A stretch of DNA of 64,000 bases from Ignavibacteriales bacterium (GCA_016707285.1 JADJIA010000004.1:1-64000), one strand, 5' to 3'; positions 1-9,757 are shown, counted from the first letter of the stretch. Translations and numbers: made by a program. The notes: a model not told the origin generated them from the sequence alone.

Positions 1-1484
1 ATTGACGGTAAAGAAATTGATCTACAAAAAGTGACAAAATAAACAGATCAAGGAACATTACTTTTTGTGAAAATGGATACCTTTGGCTGCGAGTGCTTGA
101 AATATTATTGTGGAGATGCCGTGGGAAGTAGAGATTTGAAATTTCGAGAGTCAGGATGGGGAAATATGGTGATTCCACTCTTTTGTGCATACTGGTATCC
201 TCAAATGTCTGTGTGATGATGATCTTCCAAGGTTGGGATGAACAAAACTTTGCAATGAATCCAAGAATTTTACAACAATTTTTTTGATTTTGATGTTTGA
301 ATCACTGCACCTGAAAGGTTTCTTATCTGAGCAACAGGTGAGTTACAAAACCGGCAGAGGTTTATTCAGATGAGATATTAAAAGAAAGTTTTGAAAAGCT
401 TAAAACTTCCAGATAAAATAGTAAAAATTGTAACCAAAGAGACCAGAATAATTCACAGAAAACCCAAAAGGGGAAAATACTGCTATAAGGCTAAATATAT
501 TTCTGAATTTCGCCTTTGGTGCTGCGATTGATTATCTTTGGGATGCATCAGCAGTGGTGGTTGATAATAAAACGAGGAGAAAAGCATTAGTCTCGGCAGT
601 TTACAACGAAAAATCTGAAGATTTTTATCAGGTTATAGACATTTCCCGTCAGAGCAATCAAATATTTTTCCGAGGACTTGCCGATTGTTCCATATCCATA
701 TCCCTCAATGACGGTATTTAATGGCCGGAGAATGGGTTCCCGATGATGGTAAATGACGGTTCGGAACCGATTTATGCTTCCACGGTTGGTCTTACTTCAT
801 TGAAATTGCCCATACTTACTTCCCGTTTTTTTTTTTGTAGGTACCAACGAAGTTAAATATCTTTTATAGATGAAGGATGGGCGCGAATGATGCCATACAA
901 ATTTTAAAGGGTTGGAAATATAATCCCATTGCACTTCAAATAAAAAGGTTTTGACGAGAGAGCAGGCAGCAGAGGATTTGAAGTGCCTCCAATGGTGCCT
1001 TCCAATTCAACAAGGGTAAACCTACAGAATGGCAGCTTACTAACCAAGTGGCACTGGCTTATCTATTTTTACAGGATATGATGGGTGAGGATAAGTTCAG
1101 AAGAAAGCGATGCAATATTACATAGCAGTTTGGAAGGGGAAACATCCAAATCGATTCGATTTTTAATATAGCAGAGCGATTTTATGGCGAGGATCTGAGG
1201 TTGGTACTTTAAATCCTGGTTTTTAACTGGGATTATCCTGATTTGAAACTCAAGTTCGAGGGGTACTGAATACACAGTACAAAACCCGGCAGACTGCCAC
1301 TTTCCCGTAAAGATATATCTTGCAGAAGGAACATTCCAAAAAACATTTTATTATCAACCTTCAATCTGGAAAGATGGAAAAACCACTATTAAAGTGGAAC
1401 TTGAAACTTTCCCGATAAGATAATGGCGTGTGTCAACTTGGCGATGAGAGCATCCCGGTTGTTAATGACTTGATAATGTTCTGA
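1..1484 (+). pseudogene. M1-family zinc aminopeptidase, 5' truncated by the window and broken by many frame shifts
   Basis: Pieces of one protein can be read by hopping between the three forward frames. They include a stretch with 'DLPIVPYPYPSM', then 'PMMVNDGSEP', an HEIAH zinc motif at about 798-813 (one extra T splits it), 'GTNEVKY' followed by 'DEGWA' at about 840-885, 'AYLFLQDMMGEDKF' near 1050-1095, 'AERFYGEDL' near 1165 and 'NWDYPDLKLKFEG' near 1230. The tail ends in 'IPVVNDLIMF' and TGA at 1482-1484. This order matches M1 (gluzincin) metallopeptidases of Bacteroidetes and relatives, which trim peptides from the N-terminus. At least one break (before DEGWA) is restored by adding one T to a T run, so sequencing error and true decay are both possible. 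No signal peptide can be judged because the 5' end is missing. Confidence 0.8.
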
Positions 1485-1521
1485 AATGATATTGGTTGGA
1501 AACCTGTTGGTTGGAGATAGT

Positions 1522-1541
1522 TCCACGGATTTTACGGATTC
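1522..1541. repeat. ATCCGT-type dispersed intergenic repeat, copy 1
   Basis: Two ACGGAT units occur 5 bases apart in the reverse sense of the AATCCGT words found near 11.35, 52.8 and 53.8 kb. The copy lies in the 270-base gap between the aminopeptidase remnant and the restriction gene. The rest of that gap holds a short CCCC/GGGG hairpin near 1570-1585 and no supported gene. Confidence 0.5.
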
Positions 1542-1754
1542 CAATAGAAATGTGAATCCCAAAAAGCCTCTGCCCCGCCAGGGGTTTCGTATGGATAGAA
1601 TAAATATTCGTAACGTCCCGATTGCCAATGCAAAATGAAAAACCGTAATGAGGGGTAATTTACAGAAATAAATTTTTGCCCTAAATCTGATTTTTTCACT
1701 ATATTAACCGAATTAATAAACGGTTTTTGATATTAAGTTTTGGAAGTCTAACCT

Positions 1755-4700
1755 GTGTCCCTCTATCTGATTTATCAATACTATGCCCACTATGAAAGAG
1801 CCGTCAAATATGGTAAATCTTTCAATGAGCAGAGTATCCGCACCCCCTTTTTCAATTTATTAAACGAATACGCCCGGAAACACAACTATGAGGTTATCCC
1901 TGAAGTAAAATGTATGGGTACAAGGGGAAGATATGTGATACCTGACGGGGTGATGAAAAACATGTTTAGTCTTGATCTGGGGCTTTGGGAGAGCAAGGAT
2001 GAAAAAGACACAATTGATGCGGAAATAGATAGTAAATTCAAAAAAGGATATCCTTTTTATAACATTCTTTTTGAAGATTCGCGTAGTGCTGTTCTTATAC
2101 AAAGGGAAACTGAAAAACTGCGCATTGATATAAAAGACCCTGACGCACTTAATGAGATACTCCATCAATTTGTAACTTTTAAGAACGAATACATCTATAA
2201 GTTTGAAGAGGCATTGGATAACTTCAAAACTGATATCCCCAACATAGTGGATTCACTCAGGCTGAAGATTGATGATACCCGAAAAATAAACAGGAAAGTT
2301 GTTGCGGTTAGTGAACAGTTTCTCGAGCTTTGCCGGGCTGAGATAAATCCTGCAGTTAGTTTTGATGATGTACAAGAAATGATGATCCAGCATGTGCTGA
2401 CTGCTGACATCTTTAACAAGGTATTTGATGATGCTGCCTTCCATCAGCATAACAATATTGCCAAGGAACTTGAAAAGCTTGTTGGCTCACTCTTCACTTT
2501 TAGTGACCGCAAAAACCTGATGGGAAGCATCGAACACTACTATGATGTAATCAAGATCGCCGCTTCAAATATTGTGGACCATCATGAAAAACAAAAATTC
2601 CTGAAAGTTCTTTACGAAAACTTTTATAAGGTTTACAACCCGAAAGCCGCAGACAGGTTGGGCGTCGTTTACACTCCAAATGAGATAGTTAATTTCATGA
2701 TCGAGAGTGTAGATTTTCTGCTTGATAAACATTTTGGAAAGACCCTTTCTGATAACAATGTGGTAATCCTTGATCCCGCAACGGGCACCGGCACCTTTAT
2801 AACCTCACTTATAGACTACATGCCTCAACAAAGGCTTGTCCACAAGTATGACAACGAAATTTTTGCCAACGAGATTGCGATTCTTCCTTACTATGTCGCG
2901 AACCTGAATATCGAGTTCACTTTCAAACAGAAAATGGGTTTGTACCGCGAGTTTCAAAACCTCTGTTTTGTAGATACGCTCGATAATACTCAGGCGCTTG
3001 GATATCAGCATGAGAGCGACGACATGTTTGGACTGACATTTGAAAATTCTCAGCGTATCAAACGACAGAACGAAATGAAAATCGCAGTTGTGATCGGCAA
3101 TCCCCCTTATAATGCCAATCAGATGAACGAGAATGAGAATAATAAAAACCGGACCTACCCCGAAGTGGATAAACGAATTAAGGGCACATTTATCCACCAT
3201 AGCACGGCACAGAAAACAAAGGTGTATGACATGTATGCCCGTTTTTACAGATGGGCTATGGACAGACTCGATGAAAACGGAATTATTGCGTTTGTTACAA
3301 ACAGAAGTTTTATCGACAGCCGCACATTCGATGGATTCAGAAAGTGTATTAACGATGAGTTCAGCGCATGTTACATAATTGACACAAAAAGTGATGTAAG
3401 AGTTAACCCAAAGATTGCCGGGACTACTCACAATGTTTTTGGCATCCAAACTGGTGTAGCTATAATGTTTCTCGTAAAGAAAAAAGAGCATGAAGGGATT
3501 TGCCGCATTCACTACCACGAGATGGATGAAACCCAACGCAAAGAGGTTAAACTTCAATGGCTGGGAGAAACAAAACTCAGGGATATCCCTTTTGAACTCA
3601 TCTCCCCCGATGAAAAAAACAACTGGCTAAATCATAGTGAATCAAATTTTGAGGAGTTGATTCCGGTAGCTGATAAAATGGTGAAACTTGGAAAAAGCGA
3701 CAAGGCATTATTTAAATCTTTCTCTTTAGGAGTAGTAACCAACAGAGATGATTGGGTTTATGATTTTGATAAATCAAGTTTGATAAGTAAAACAGAGTAT
3801 TTTTGTGGTAAATACGAAGCTGAAAAAGAAAGATGGATTAAAAACGAATCAGATATTAGTTTAGGCGATTTTGTTGATAGAAATATTAAGTGGACCACGG
3901 AATTGGAAGATCATCTGAAGAAAGGTCACCCTCTTAAGTTCAGAGAAGAGATGATCGTACCATCTATTTACAGGCCTTTTATAAATAAATATCTGTATCT
4001 GGATAGAATCATCACACACAGACTTTATCAAAATTTATCCATCTTTGGATTGAAGAATAGATATTCAAATATTTGCATAGCTTTCTCTGGCCCGGGATCC
4101 TCAAAACCATTTCAAGTCTTAGTTCAAAATGTTATTTATAGTTTGGACCTCCTCGAAAAAACTCAATGTTTGCCACTATACTGGTATGAAAACGGTGAAA
4201 AACGAGATAACATCACAGACTGGGGACTTGCACAGTTTGTAAATTATTATAGTGACGATACCATTACAAAAGAGGGGATTTTTAACTATACCTACGCTGT
4301 ATTGCATGACCCGGCTTACAGGGAGAAATACAAAATTGATTTAAAGCGCGATTTCCCCCGGTTACCGTTTTACACTGATTTTTGGCAATGGGTTGAGTGG
4401 GGCAAAAAGTTAATGGAACTACATCTAAACTTTGAAACAGTAGAACCCTTCCCGCTCACCGAGGTGACAAAAAATGAAGATGAAACGGTAAGTTCATCAG
4501 GCATACAACCAAAAAATAAGACAAGGCTTACTGCCGAAAAGGTGAACGGAACGATAGTGTTGGATGATGTTACCACTCTGACCGGTGTTCCCCCGCAAGC
4601 CTGGGAATATAAATTGGGGAACAGATCAACCCTGGAATGGATTCTCGACCAATACAAAGAAAAGAAGCCAAAGGATCCGACAATCGCTGAGAAGTTCAAC

Positions 4701-4820
4701 AATTACAAATTTGCGGATCACAAAACGAAGGTTATTGATCTTTTGAAGCGGGTAACAACCGTAAGCGTTGAGACAATGAAGATAATTGAGGAGATGGGGA
4801 AAACAGGTATCGGGTATTAA
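1755..4820 (+). CDS. Single-polypeptide restriction-modification enzyme (type IIG / helicase-less type ISP-like)
   Basis: This is an intact 1021-residue protein. Near the N-terminus a PD-(D/E)xK-like nuclease core is visible: PD at 63-64 and E79-S-K81 in 'GLWESKDEKD'. A helical coupler leads to an N6-adenine methylase: motif I 'DPATGTGTF' at 340-348 and catalytic motif IV NPPY at 449-452. The last roughly 400 residues fit the target-recognition region of the type ISP/IIG families. No helicase motifs are seen, so it is shorter than classical 1500-residue type ISP enzymes. It should both methylate a specific site and cut unmodified DNA. The start is GTG with GGAAG 8 bases upstream; no better in-frame ATG fits the family N-terminus. 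It converges with the toxin-antitoxin-chaperone operon, which suggests a defence island. Confidence 0.88.
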   Translation: MSLYLIYQYYAHYERAVKYGKSFNEQSIRTPFFNLLNEYARKHNYEVIPEVKCMGTRGRYVIPDGVMKNMFSLDLGLWESKDEKDTIDAEIDSKFKKGYPFYNILFEDSRSAVLIQRETEKLRIDIKDPDALNEILHQFVTFKNEYIYKFEEALDNFKTDIPNIVDSLRLKIDDTRKINRKVVAVSEQFLELCRAEINPAVSFDDVQEMMIQHVLTADIFNKVFDDAAFHQHNNIAKELEKLVGSLFTFSDRKNLMGSIEHYYDVIKIAASNIVDHHEKQKFLKVLYENFYKVYNPKAADRLGVVYTPNEIVNFMIESVDFLLDKHFGKTLSDNNVVILDPATGTGTFITSLIDYMPQQRLVHKYDNEIFANEIAILPYYVANLNIEFTFKQKMGLYREFQNLCFVDTLDNTQALGYQHESDDMFGLTFENSQRIKRQNEMKIAVVIGNPPYNANQMNENENNKNRTYPEVDKRIKGTFIHHSTAQKTKVYDMYARFYRWAMDRLDENGIIAFVTNRSFIDSRTFDGFRKCINDEFSACYIIDTKSDVRVNPKIAGTTHNVFGIQTGVAIMFLVKKKEHEGICRIHYHEMDETQRKEVKLQWLGETKLRDIPFELISPDEKNNWLNHSESNFEELIPVADKMVKLGKSDKALFKSFSLGVVTNRDDWVYDFDKSSLISKTEYFCGKYEAEKERWIKNESDISLGDFVDRNIKWTTELEDHLKKGHPLKFREEMIVPSIYRPFINKYLYLDRIITHRLYQNLSIFGLKNRYSNICIAFSGPGSSKPFQVLVQNVIYSLDLLEKTQCLPLYWYENGEKRDNITDWGLAQFVNYYSDDTITKEGIFNYTYAVLHDPAYREKYKIDLKRDFPRLPFYTDFWQWVEWGKKLMELHLNFETVEPFPLTEVTKNEDETVSSSGIQPKNKTRLTAEKVNGTIVLDDVTTLTGVPPQAWEYKLGNRSTLEWILDQYKEKKPKDPTIAEKFNNYKFADHKTKVIDLLKRVTTVSVETMKIIEEMGKTGIGY

Positions 4821-4860
4821 GTATCAGGTAGTGAAATTAATAGTTATTTAATGCCTAATT

Positions 4861-4881
4861 GAATTATTGGATTTCTGCATT
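4861..4881. repeat. 21-bp dispersed repeat, copy A
   Basis: GAATTATTGGATTtCTGCATT differs at one base from the reverse complement of the copy at 56676-56698, and it shares 18 of 19 bases with 11435-11453. It spans the stop codon and last residues of the SecB-like gene. Confidence 0.6.
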
Positions 4882-5310
4882 GTCCGGTGATTCATCTTCG
4901 ACAGGTTTGCTTCTGGTGAAATTAAAGGCGGGTAGAATAACGGGGTTAAAACCGGCGTTCGTAGTTAAGGTGTTAATAAAACTTCTGACAAACGGGAAAG
5001 CAATTGCAGGAGAATTAACCTTTATAAAACCTGAGTTCATAAAAGCATCATCTATGTCATTATTACATTCAAAATATGCCACGGATTGAACTTCGAGATC
5101 GAACTTTGTCTTTTCGTCAACAACATTGATTGTGAAAACAACCTGATAAACGCGCTTATCTGTCGGATTAGGGCCGATTTCATACTGCAACCGCACACTT
5201 ATCTCCGAAGTAACATCCTTCTGTAATTCTTCACCAGCAGTTAGAACAACTTTAGGAAAGAAAATATCTTTCAGGCGGATTGAATATTGTATCTCAGCGT
5301 TTTGCTTCAT
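4864..5310 (-). CDS. SecB-like chaperone (CmdC-like, third gene of a toxin-antitoxin-chaperone operon)
   Basis: This is a 148-residue protein. Its C-terminal half carries the SecB family signature: 'SPAIAFPFVRSFI', then 'LTTNAGFNPVILP' and 'FNF' near residues 98-130. SecB proteins are tetrameric cytosolic holdases. Solitary SecB-like proteins next to toxin-antitoxin pairs act as dedicated chaperones that keep the antitoxin folded (Rv1957 in HigBA; CmdC in CmdTAC). The start codon overlaps the stop of the preceding gene by 4 bases, indicating translational coupling. There is no general secretion gene nearby, so a role as housekeeping SecB is less likely. The last residues ('NAEIQ') are encoded within a dispersed repeat, so the natural tail may have been replaced. 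Confidence 0.8.
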   Translation of the reverse strand: MKQNAEIQYSIRLKDIFFPKVVLTAGEELQKDVTSEISVRLQYEIGPNPTDKRVYQVVFTINVVDEKTKFDLEVQSVAYFECNNDIDDAFMNSGFIKVNSPAIAFPFVRSFINTLTTNAGFNPVILPAFNFTRSKPVEDESPDNAEIQ

Positions 5311-5648
5311 GCTGCGAGCGAAAAGCTTGGTTCATCAAAAAAGAAGCCCGTTTCAAAGTCAGATTCACATGTAAAAACAGGCGCATCTTTTCGCGTACTT
5401 CTTACCACCAAAGTATTATATCCGGCGACTTCAAAATCATTTATAAACTCGAAACGATTTTTGTCTCCGCCGGAATTCAGATCGAATTGACCATCATACT
5501 CGCTCTCGAAATTTGCGAGATACTCATCATAGGTTGGGCCCGCGATGCCGAGAGCTTTAACTTCATTCAATATGCGCTCAAACACCTCATCGGGTATGTT
5601 GGCTAACAAAGAATCAGCTAATTCGATTGATTTGTCAAGATTTGCCAT
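5307..5648 (-). CDS. Putative antitoxin of the TAC module (CmdA position)
   Basis: This is a 113-residue acidic protein that I cannot place in a family by sight. It starts with a helical segment ('ANLDKSIELADSLLANIPDE'), continues with an acidic middle, and ends in a hydrophobic, aromatic tail ('ETGFFFDEPSFSLAA'). It lies between the toxin-like and SecB-like genes, 9 bases after the extended toxin frame and overlapping the chaperone by 4 bases. In known toxin-antitoxin-chaperone systems the antitoxin has a C-terminal hydrophobic chaperone-addiction segment, and the tail seen here is consistent with that. The antitoxin role is inferred from position and tail only; no DNA-binding motif is obvious. 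Confidence 0.6.
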   Translation of the reverse strand: MANLDKSIELADSLLANIPDEVFERILNEVKALGIAGPTYDEYLANFESEYDGQFDLNSGGDKNRFEFINDFEVAGYNTLVVRSTRKDAPVFTCESDFETGFFFDEPSFSLAA

Positions 5649-5657
5649 TTTATTCTC

Positions 5658-6209
5658 TCATGGAAAAATAATTTTTGGTGACCTGAAAAATACAGGATTT
5701 TTTCTATAAAAACAAATGATGAGGCGAGGGCACAAATCAGTGTATTGTTTTTTATTGTTGTTAAAATATATAATATCCTCATTTCTTTACGATTTCGAGG
5801 AGTCAATTGCGCGAACAGCATCTACATCAAAGAAATTGGGATCAAGGTTGTGAAGTTTCTTTAAATATTCAAGGATTTCACCCAAAGAGAGGTTTTCTCC
5901 GCCAATTTTTCTCGAAAATTTATCGATTAACTCACGCAACTGAATCATATCTTTTCGCGAGCCAACCAGATCGAGAAACTTGTCATCCTCAATATTTAAT
6001 ACACATTCGTAAATGAAATAGTTCCCTTTGTAGTGATTCTCTCCCCAAAAGTGCGCAGCTTCAGGATTGGTATCCCAAAAATAGTAACCACCACCCAGAA
6101 ATGGAATCTTATTTGCTTCTTTATTAAATTCTGAAGGAAAGGGGGCGTTTTGCAGGATGTAAGTATTACCATTCCGGTTGGCACAAGTGTGATGACCGAT
6201 TGTGTTCAT
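5658..6209 (-). pseudogene. ADP-ribosyltransferase-like toxin (CmdT-like) interrupted by one in-frame TAA
   Basis: The open part (6209 down to 5790, 140 residues) looks like an H-Y type ADP-ribosyltransferase. It has 'IGHHTCANRNG' at residues 4-14 in the place of the usual YHGT motif, then 'GGGYYFWDTNPEAAHFWGE' at about 39-57 and 'YECVLNIEDDKFLDL'. A TAA at 5787-5789 stops it. Reading on in the same frame gives 42 more residues, with 'QYTDLCPRLIICFYRKNP' and a 'KIIFP' end. This looks like the missing C-terminal ART strand motif. The extended frame ends at 5658, just 9 bases before the antitoxin ATG, as expected for the original operon. A full product would be 183 residues. If the stop is real the toxin is probably dead; a base-call error or readthrough would leave it active. 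No clear ribosome site is seen before the ATG. Confidence 0.7.
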
Positions 6210-6468
6210 AAGGTTGAAATGGGAGTAGATATTTCTGAAAATTTAATTTGTTAATATTACAAAATAAGACTATATCTGTAAATATAACAATGAATTCTTT
6301 GCCGTTAATTTAGAAGAGAAGCAAAACAACAATTTCAAATTATAATCTTTAAGTCGAAGATACTAACGAATTGTCCTATTAAACCCTCCAAAGCTCCAAA
6401 AAATTATACCGTGTTAACTCCTTAAAAATGCTTATATTTAGGGTCTTAAACAATTTTTAAAAAGACAG
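6210..6468. other. Divergent intergenic region between the toxin operon and the 6.5 kb gene
   Basis: This is AT-rich sequence that should hold the promoter of the leftward toxin-antitoxin-chaperone operon and that of the rightward genes. The toxin frame is open only 11 codons upstream of its ATG, ending at a stop near 6243-6245. I see no convincing palindrome, terminator or promoter boxes that I can assign with confidence. Confidence 0.4.
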
Positions 6469-6718
6469 ATGTCCCAGTTTCGTGAACAAAAAAATCTGAT
6501 GGAACAGTTGGCAAAGCTTCAGGCGAGTTAACTGGTCGGAACTTTCAGAATTTAAGATGTTTATTAAAAGGCAAAAGGATGATGAGGAGTTTGATACCCT
6601 CTCAATGAAGCGGTTACGCGAGCTTGTTGCCAAATATGAAGTGAAACGGGACAAAAGTGCATTCGATAACCTGTTTAAACCCAGACAGGATCAAAACAAT
6701 GAAGAGAACGATAAATAG
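6469..6718 (+). pseudogene. Small cytosolic protein of unknown function, one frame shift
   Basis: The ATG at 6469 opens a helical, charged protein ('MSQFREQKNLMEQLAKLQAS'). It hits TAA at 6529 in 'agttaac'. Removing one T there joins it to 'NWSELSEFKMFIKRQKDDEE' and on to 'LFKPRQDQNNEENDK' and TAG at 6716-6718, about 83 residues in all. It sits 8 bases ahead of the DUF2723 gene and probably shares its transcript. I do not recognise the family. The single-base nature of the break favours sequence error. Confidence 0.5.
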
Positions 6719-6726
6719 AGGAGTAA

Positions 6727-9717
6727 ATGGACTTTAAGTTAATTAACCGTATTACTGCGGGTGTGGTTTTTTTAATTTCGTTTTTTGTATTGCTGGCTAC
6801 AGTTCAGCCATCAGTTTCATTTTGGGATTGCGGAGAGTTTATAGCCGCTTCCTATTCTCTACAGGTGCCTCACCCACCGGGAGCTCCATTTTTCCTCCTT
6901 TTGGGACGATTTTTCTCGATGATTCCATTCGCCGAAAACATCGGTTTCAGGGTGAATATGGTGTCGGTTATCTCAAGTGCACTATCAATTCTCTTTTTAT
7001 ATTTGATTATTGTAAAAGTAATTGAAAACTACCGTGGAAAAGTTGCCAAAAAACATGTTTGGAACTGTCTCTACTGTAATTGCCGCTGCGGTTGGTGCCC
7101 TCTCCTTTTCTTTCAGTGATACTTTCTGGTTCAACGGCGCAGAAGCCGAGGTTTACGCCGCAAGTACCGTAATCTACGCAGCAATCATGTATTTTATCAT
7201 GCTTTGGAACGAAAGATCGGAAGAGCCGGGAAGTGAAAAATATCTCCTGCTCATCTGTTATCTGATAGGCCTTTCAACGGGTATCCATCTTATGAGCGTT
7301 CTTGCGATGATTCCTGTTGTTATGATTGTTGTTTCAAAAAATATCTTAACAACGAAGAAGAATATGATACTTCGGTTAAATATTTTCTGATTCATGTTGG
7401 TGTTATTCTTCTTGTTGCTTCCGGTTTGTGGTTGAATGAAACTTCAATCGAACCACCAACACCTGAGATTTACAAGTCGTTCGACGGAACTTTAAAGTGA
7501 TGCTGGTGCTTATTTCGGCAGTGATTATGGGTGTTTTATAAAAAACTCCTCACAAGAAATTCAATCTATTTTCATTGATCATCGGCGGGATCGCTCGGAT
7601 TAACATATCCGGGTGTGGTTAAAATTCTTCCTTCGATTATGTCAACAATTGGCGGACAAACTCTCGCCGGTGAACTTGCATTTATCGCAGTATTTCTTGG
7701 AATATTTGGATGGATAGTTTATTATGGTCACAAAAACAACAAGGCAACTCTTCACCTTGTGGGGCTTGCAGCCATTTTATTTTCCTTGGATTTACGACCT
7801 ATACACAGGTAATTATCAGGTCAAACGCTCAACCGCCCATGAACGAAAATGAGCCTGACACTTTCCCGAACTTGTAAAATATCTCAATCGTGAACAATAT
7901 GGTGACTTCCCGACCTTCAAAAGAAGATTCTCGGGGTGAACCTCATCAGGCAGGCGTTTTTCTCAAACTACTCATCCGATCTTCATTTCCTCTATACATA
8001 TCAGATGAATCACATGATGACCCGCTACCTGCTCTGGAATTATGCAGGAAGAGAATCATGGGATCAGGATGCCGGCAGCAACATCGCACCGTTTAACGGC
8101 GTTGGTGAAGTGCTTAGGAAACCATTTGGACTCGATTTTAAAGGAAATGTTCAGGATTCCCTCTTTGGAGTTCCGTTTATTTTGGGACTTATTGGAATAT
8201 TCCTCCACTTCCGGCGGGATAAAAAGATGGCGATGGTATATATGGTGCTGTTTCGCTTTATGGGTTATCTCACCGCTTATTACCAGAACCAGCAGCAGCC
8301 TCAACCGAGGGAGAGGACTACTTCTATGTGGGTGCCTTCTTTGTATATTCTCTCTGGATTGGTATCTCCGTCAAGGAAATTGCACAGTTGATTTACGAAA
8401 ACTGAAGGAAAATTCCCTTGCGATGGTGCTTGGTTATGCATTCCTTCTTTTGGAATATTTTTTTGTGCCCGTAAGAATGTATGCCGCAAATCTTTATACC
8501 CACGACCGTTCAAACAACTGGATTCCATGGGATTATGCTTATAACCTTTTACAGAGCTGCGCACCAAATGCGATTCTCTTTACCAATGGTGATAACGATA
8601 CATTCCCGCTTTGGTATTTACAGGATGTGGAGGGAGTAAGAAGAGATGTTAGAATTGCAAATCTTAGTCTCGCCAACACTGAATGGTATATAAAACAGCT
8701 TAAAAACCTTGAACCTTACGGCTCGGCAAAGGTTGCCATGAAATTCTCTGATGAGGAGATTGAGCGACTGCGCCCGACACTCTACACGGCAAAGGAATAT
8801 ACAATTCAGGTTCCGCAGGAGGTTTATACCCCGCTTAGCATGGGACTTGATTCTGTAAAATATTCACCGTCACTTAAATGGGTTCCTGATCTTCCAAAAA
8901 TTGAAGATGGCAGAACCTATGCCCGTGTTCAGGATTTTGTAGTTATGCAAATTATCGAAAACAACAACTGGCAGCGCCCTGTTTATTTCTCCACCACTTG
9001 TAGCGACGATACAAAGATTGGTCTGCAAAATTCCTCTATCTTGAAGGAATGGCTTTCAGACTTATGCCTTTTGAAATCCTGCAGGAAAAGATGGAGTAAA
9101 TGAAAAAGTTCTTTGGAAACAGGTGATGGAAGAACCTGAAGGTTACAGCAAGGAATATAAAGCCGGCTTTAAGTTCAGAGGACTTGCCGACAGTTCGATA
9201 TTCCTCGATGAAAACCATAAAAGAATGACACTGAACTATAGAAATGCATACCTCCGCCTCTCGAACTATTATATGATCGAGAAAAGATAATGCCACTGCT
9301 CTTAAAGTGTTAAATACCATGGAAAAGAAGATGCCACTGGCACGAACAGGACTCGACTATCGTTATCGTGCCGATCTTGCAAATCTTTACAGAAGGCTTG
9401 GTGACCTCGAAACTTATAAAAAGATGATGGCGGAACTTGAACCCGAAGCTCTTTCAATAATTCGCGACAATCCTCAGATTCTTTCGATGGATGTTTCTAC
9501 TGTAACAATCCTTCTGGATTATTATGAAACAGTTAAAAAGCTGAGAATGCCTTGGTTCTTGTGGATCTTCTCGAGAAATATTATCCCGGCAATCCTGATG
9601 TTCAGGCGCAAAGGGGATAAGTTTAATGCAATTCTCACAGGCAAGGTTCCTGCTGACACTGCTAAAAAGATACTGCTAAAAATAGCCTTTGAAAGAAAAA
9701 GGTACCAGGAATTTTAA
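6727..9717 (+). pseudogene. DUF2723 (TMEM260-like) polytopic membrane protein, multiply frame-shifted
   Basis: The N-terminus is diagnostic of DUF2723. It has a first membrane helix, then 'SFWDCGEFIAASYSLQVPHP' and 'PGAPFFLLLGRFF' (residues about 37-60), a Trp-Asp-Cys-Gly and HPPGAP signature shared with GT-C fold protein O-mannosyltransferase-like proteins. Later pieces are 'EPDTFPELVKYLNREQYGD' near 7850-7910, 'NDTFPLWYLQDVEGVRRDV' near 8590-8650, and a soluble TPR-like tail near 9300-9717. The total of about 996 codons equals the usual family length, but the reading frame changes many times between 7030 and 9310. An AGGAG ribosome site sits just before the ATG. It probably glycosylates exported proteins or lipids using a lipid-linked sugar; the substrate is unknown. 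Confidence 0.8.
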
Positions 9718-9736
9718 CACTCCCGGTACTTTTTCT
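9694..9736 (+). terminator. Rho-independent terminator after the DUF2723 gene
   Basis: AGAAAAAGGTACC at 9694-9706 pairs with GGTACTTTTTCT at 9725-9736 (one bulged G), with an 18-base loop and a T-rich right side. The hairpin overlaps the stop codon of the upstream gene and lies before the glycosyltransferase ATG. Confidence 0.65.
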
Positions 9737-9757
9737 TTTGCTGAGTAATACCACACC

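Noticed and set aside
1389..1628. 79-codon reverse frame over the end of the aminopeptidase remnant
   Set aside because: It overlaps the tail of the M1 remnant and an intergenic repeat; no protein features.
2805..3557. Long reverse frame (250 codons) inside the restriction enzyme gene
   Set aside because: It is fully covered by the well-supported methylase domain on the other strand and has no recognisable domain or ribosome site.
4864..5310. Housekeeping SecB export chaperone
   Set aside because: The coupled unknown gene and ART-like frame, and absence of secretion genes, fit a toxin-antitoxin chaperone better; housekeeping SecB is not excluded without the whole genome.
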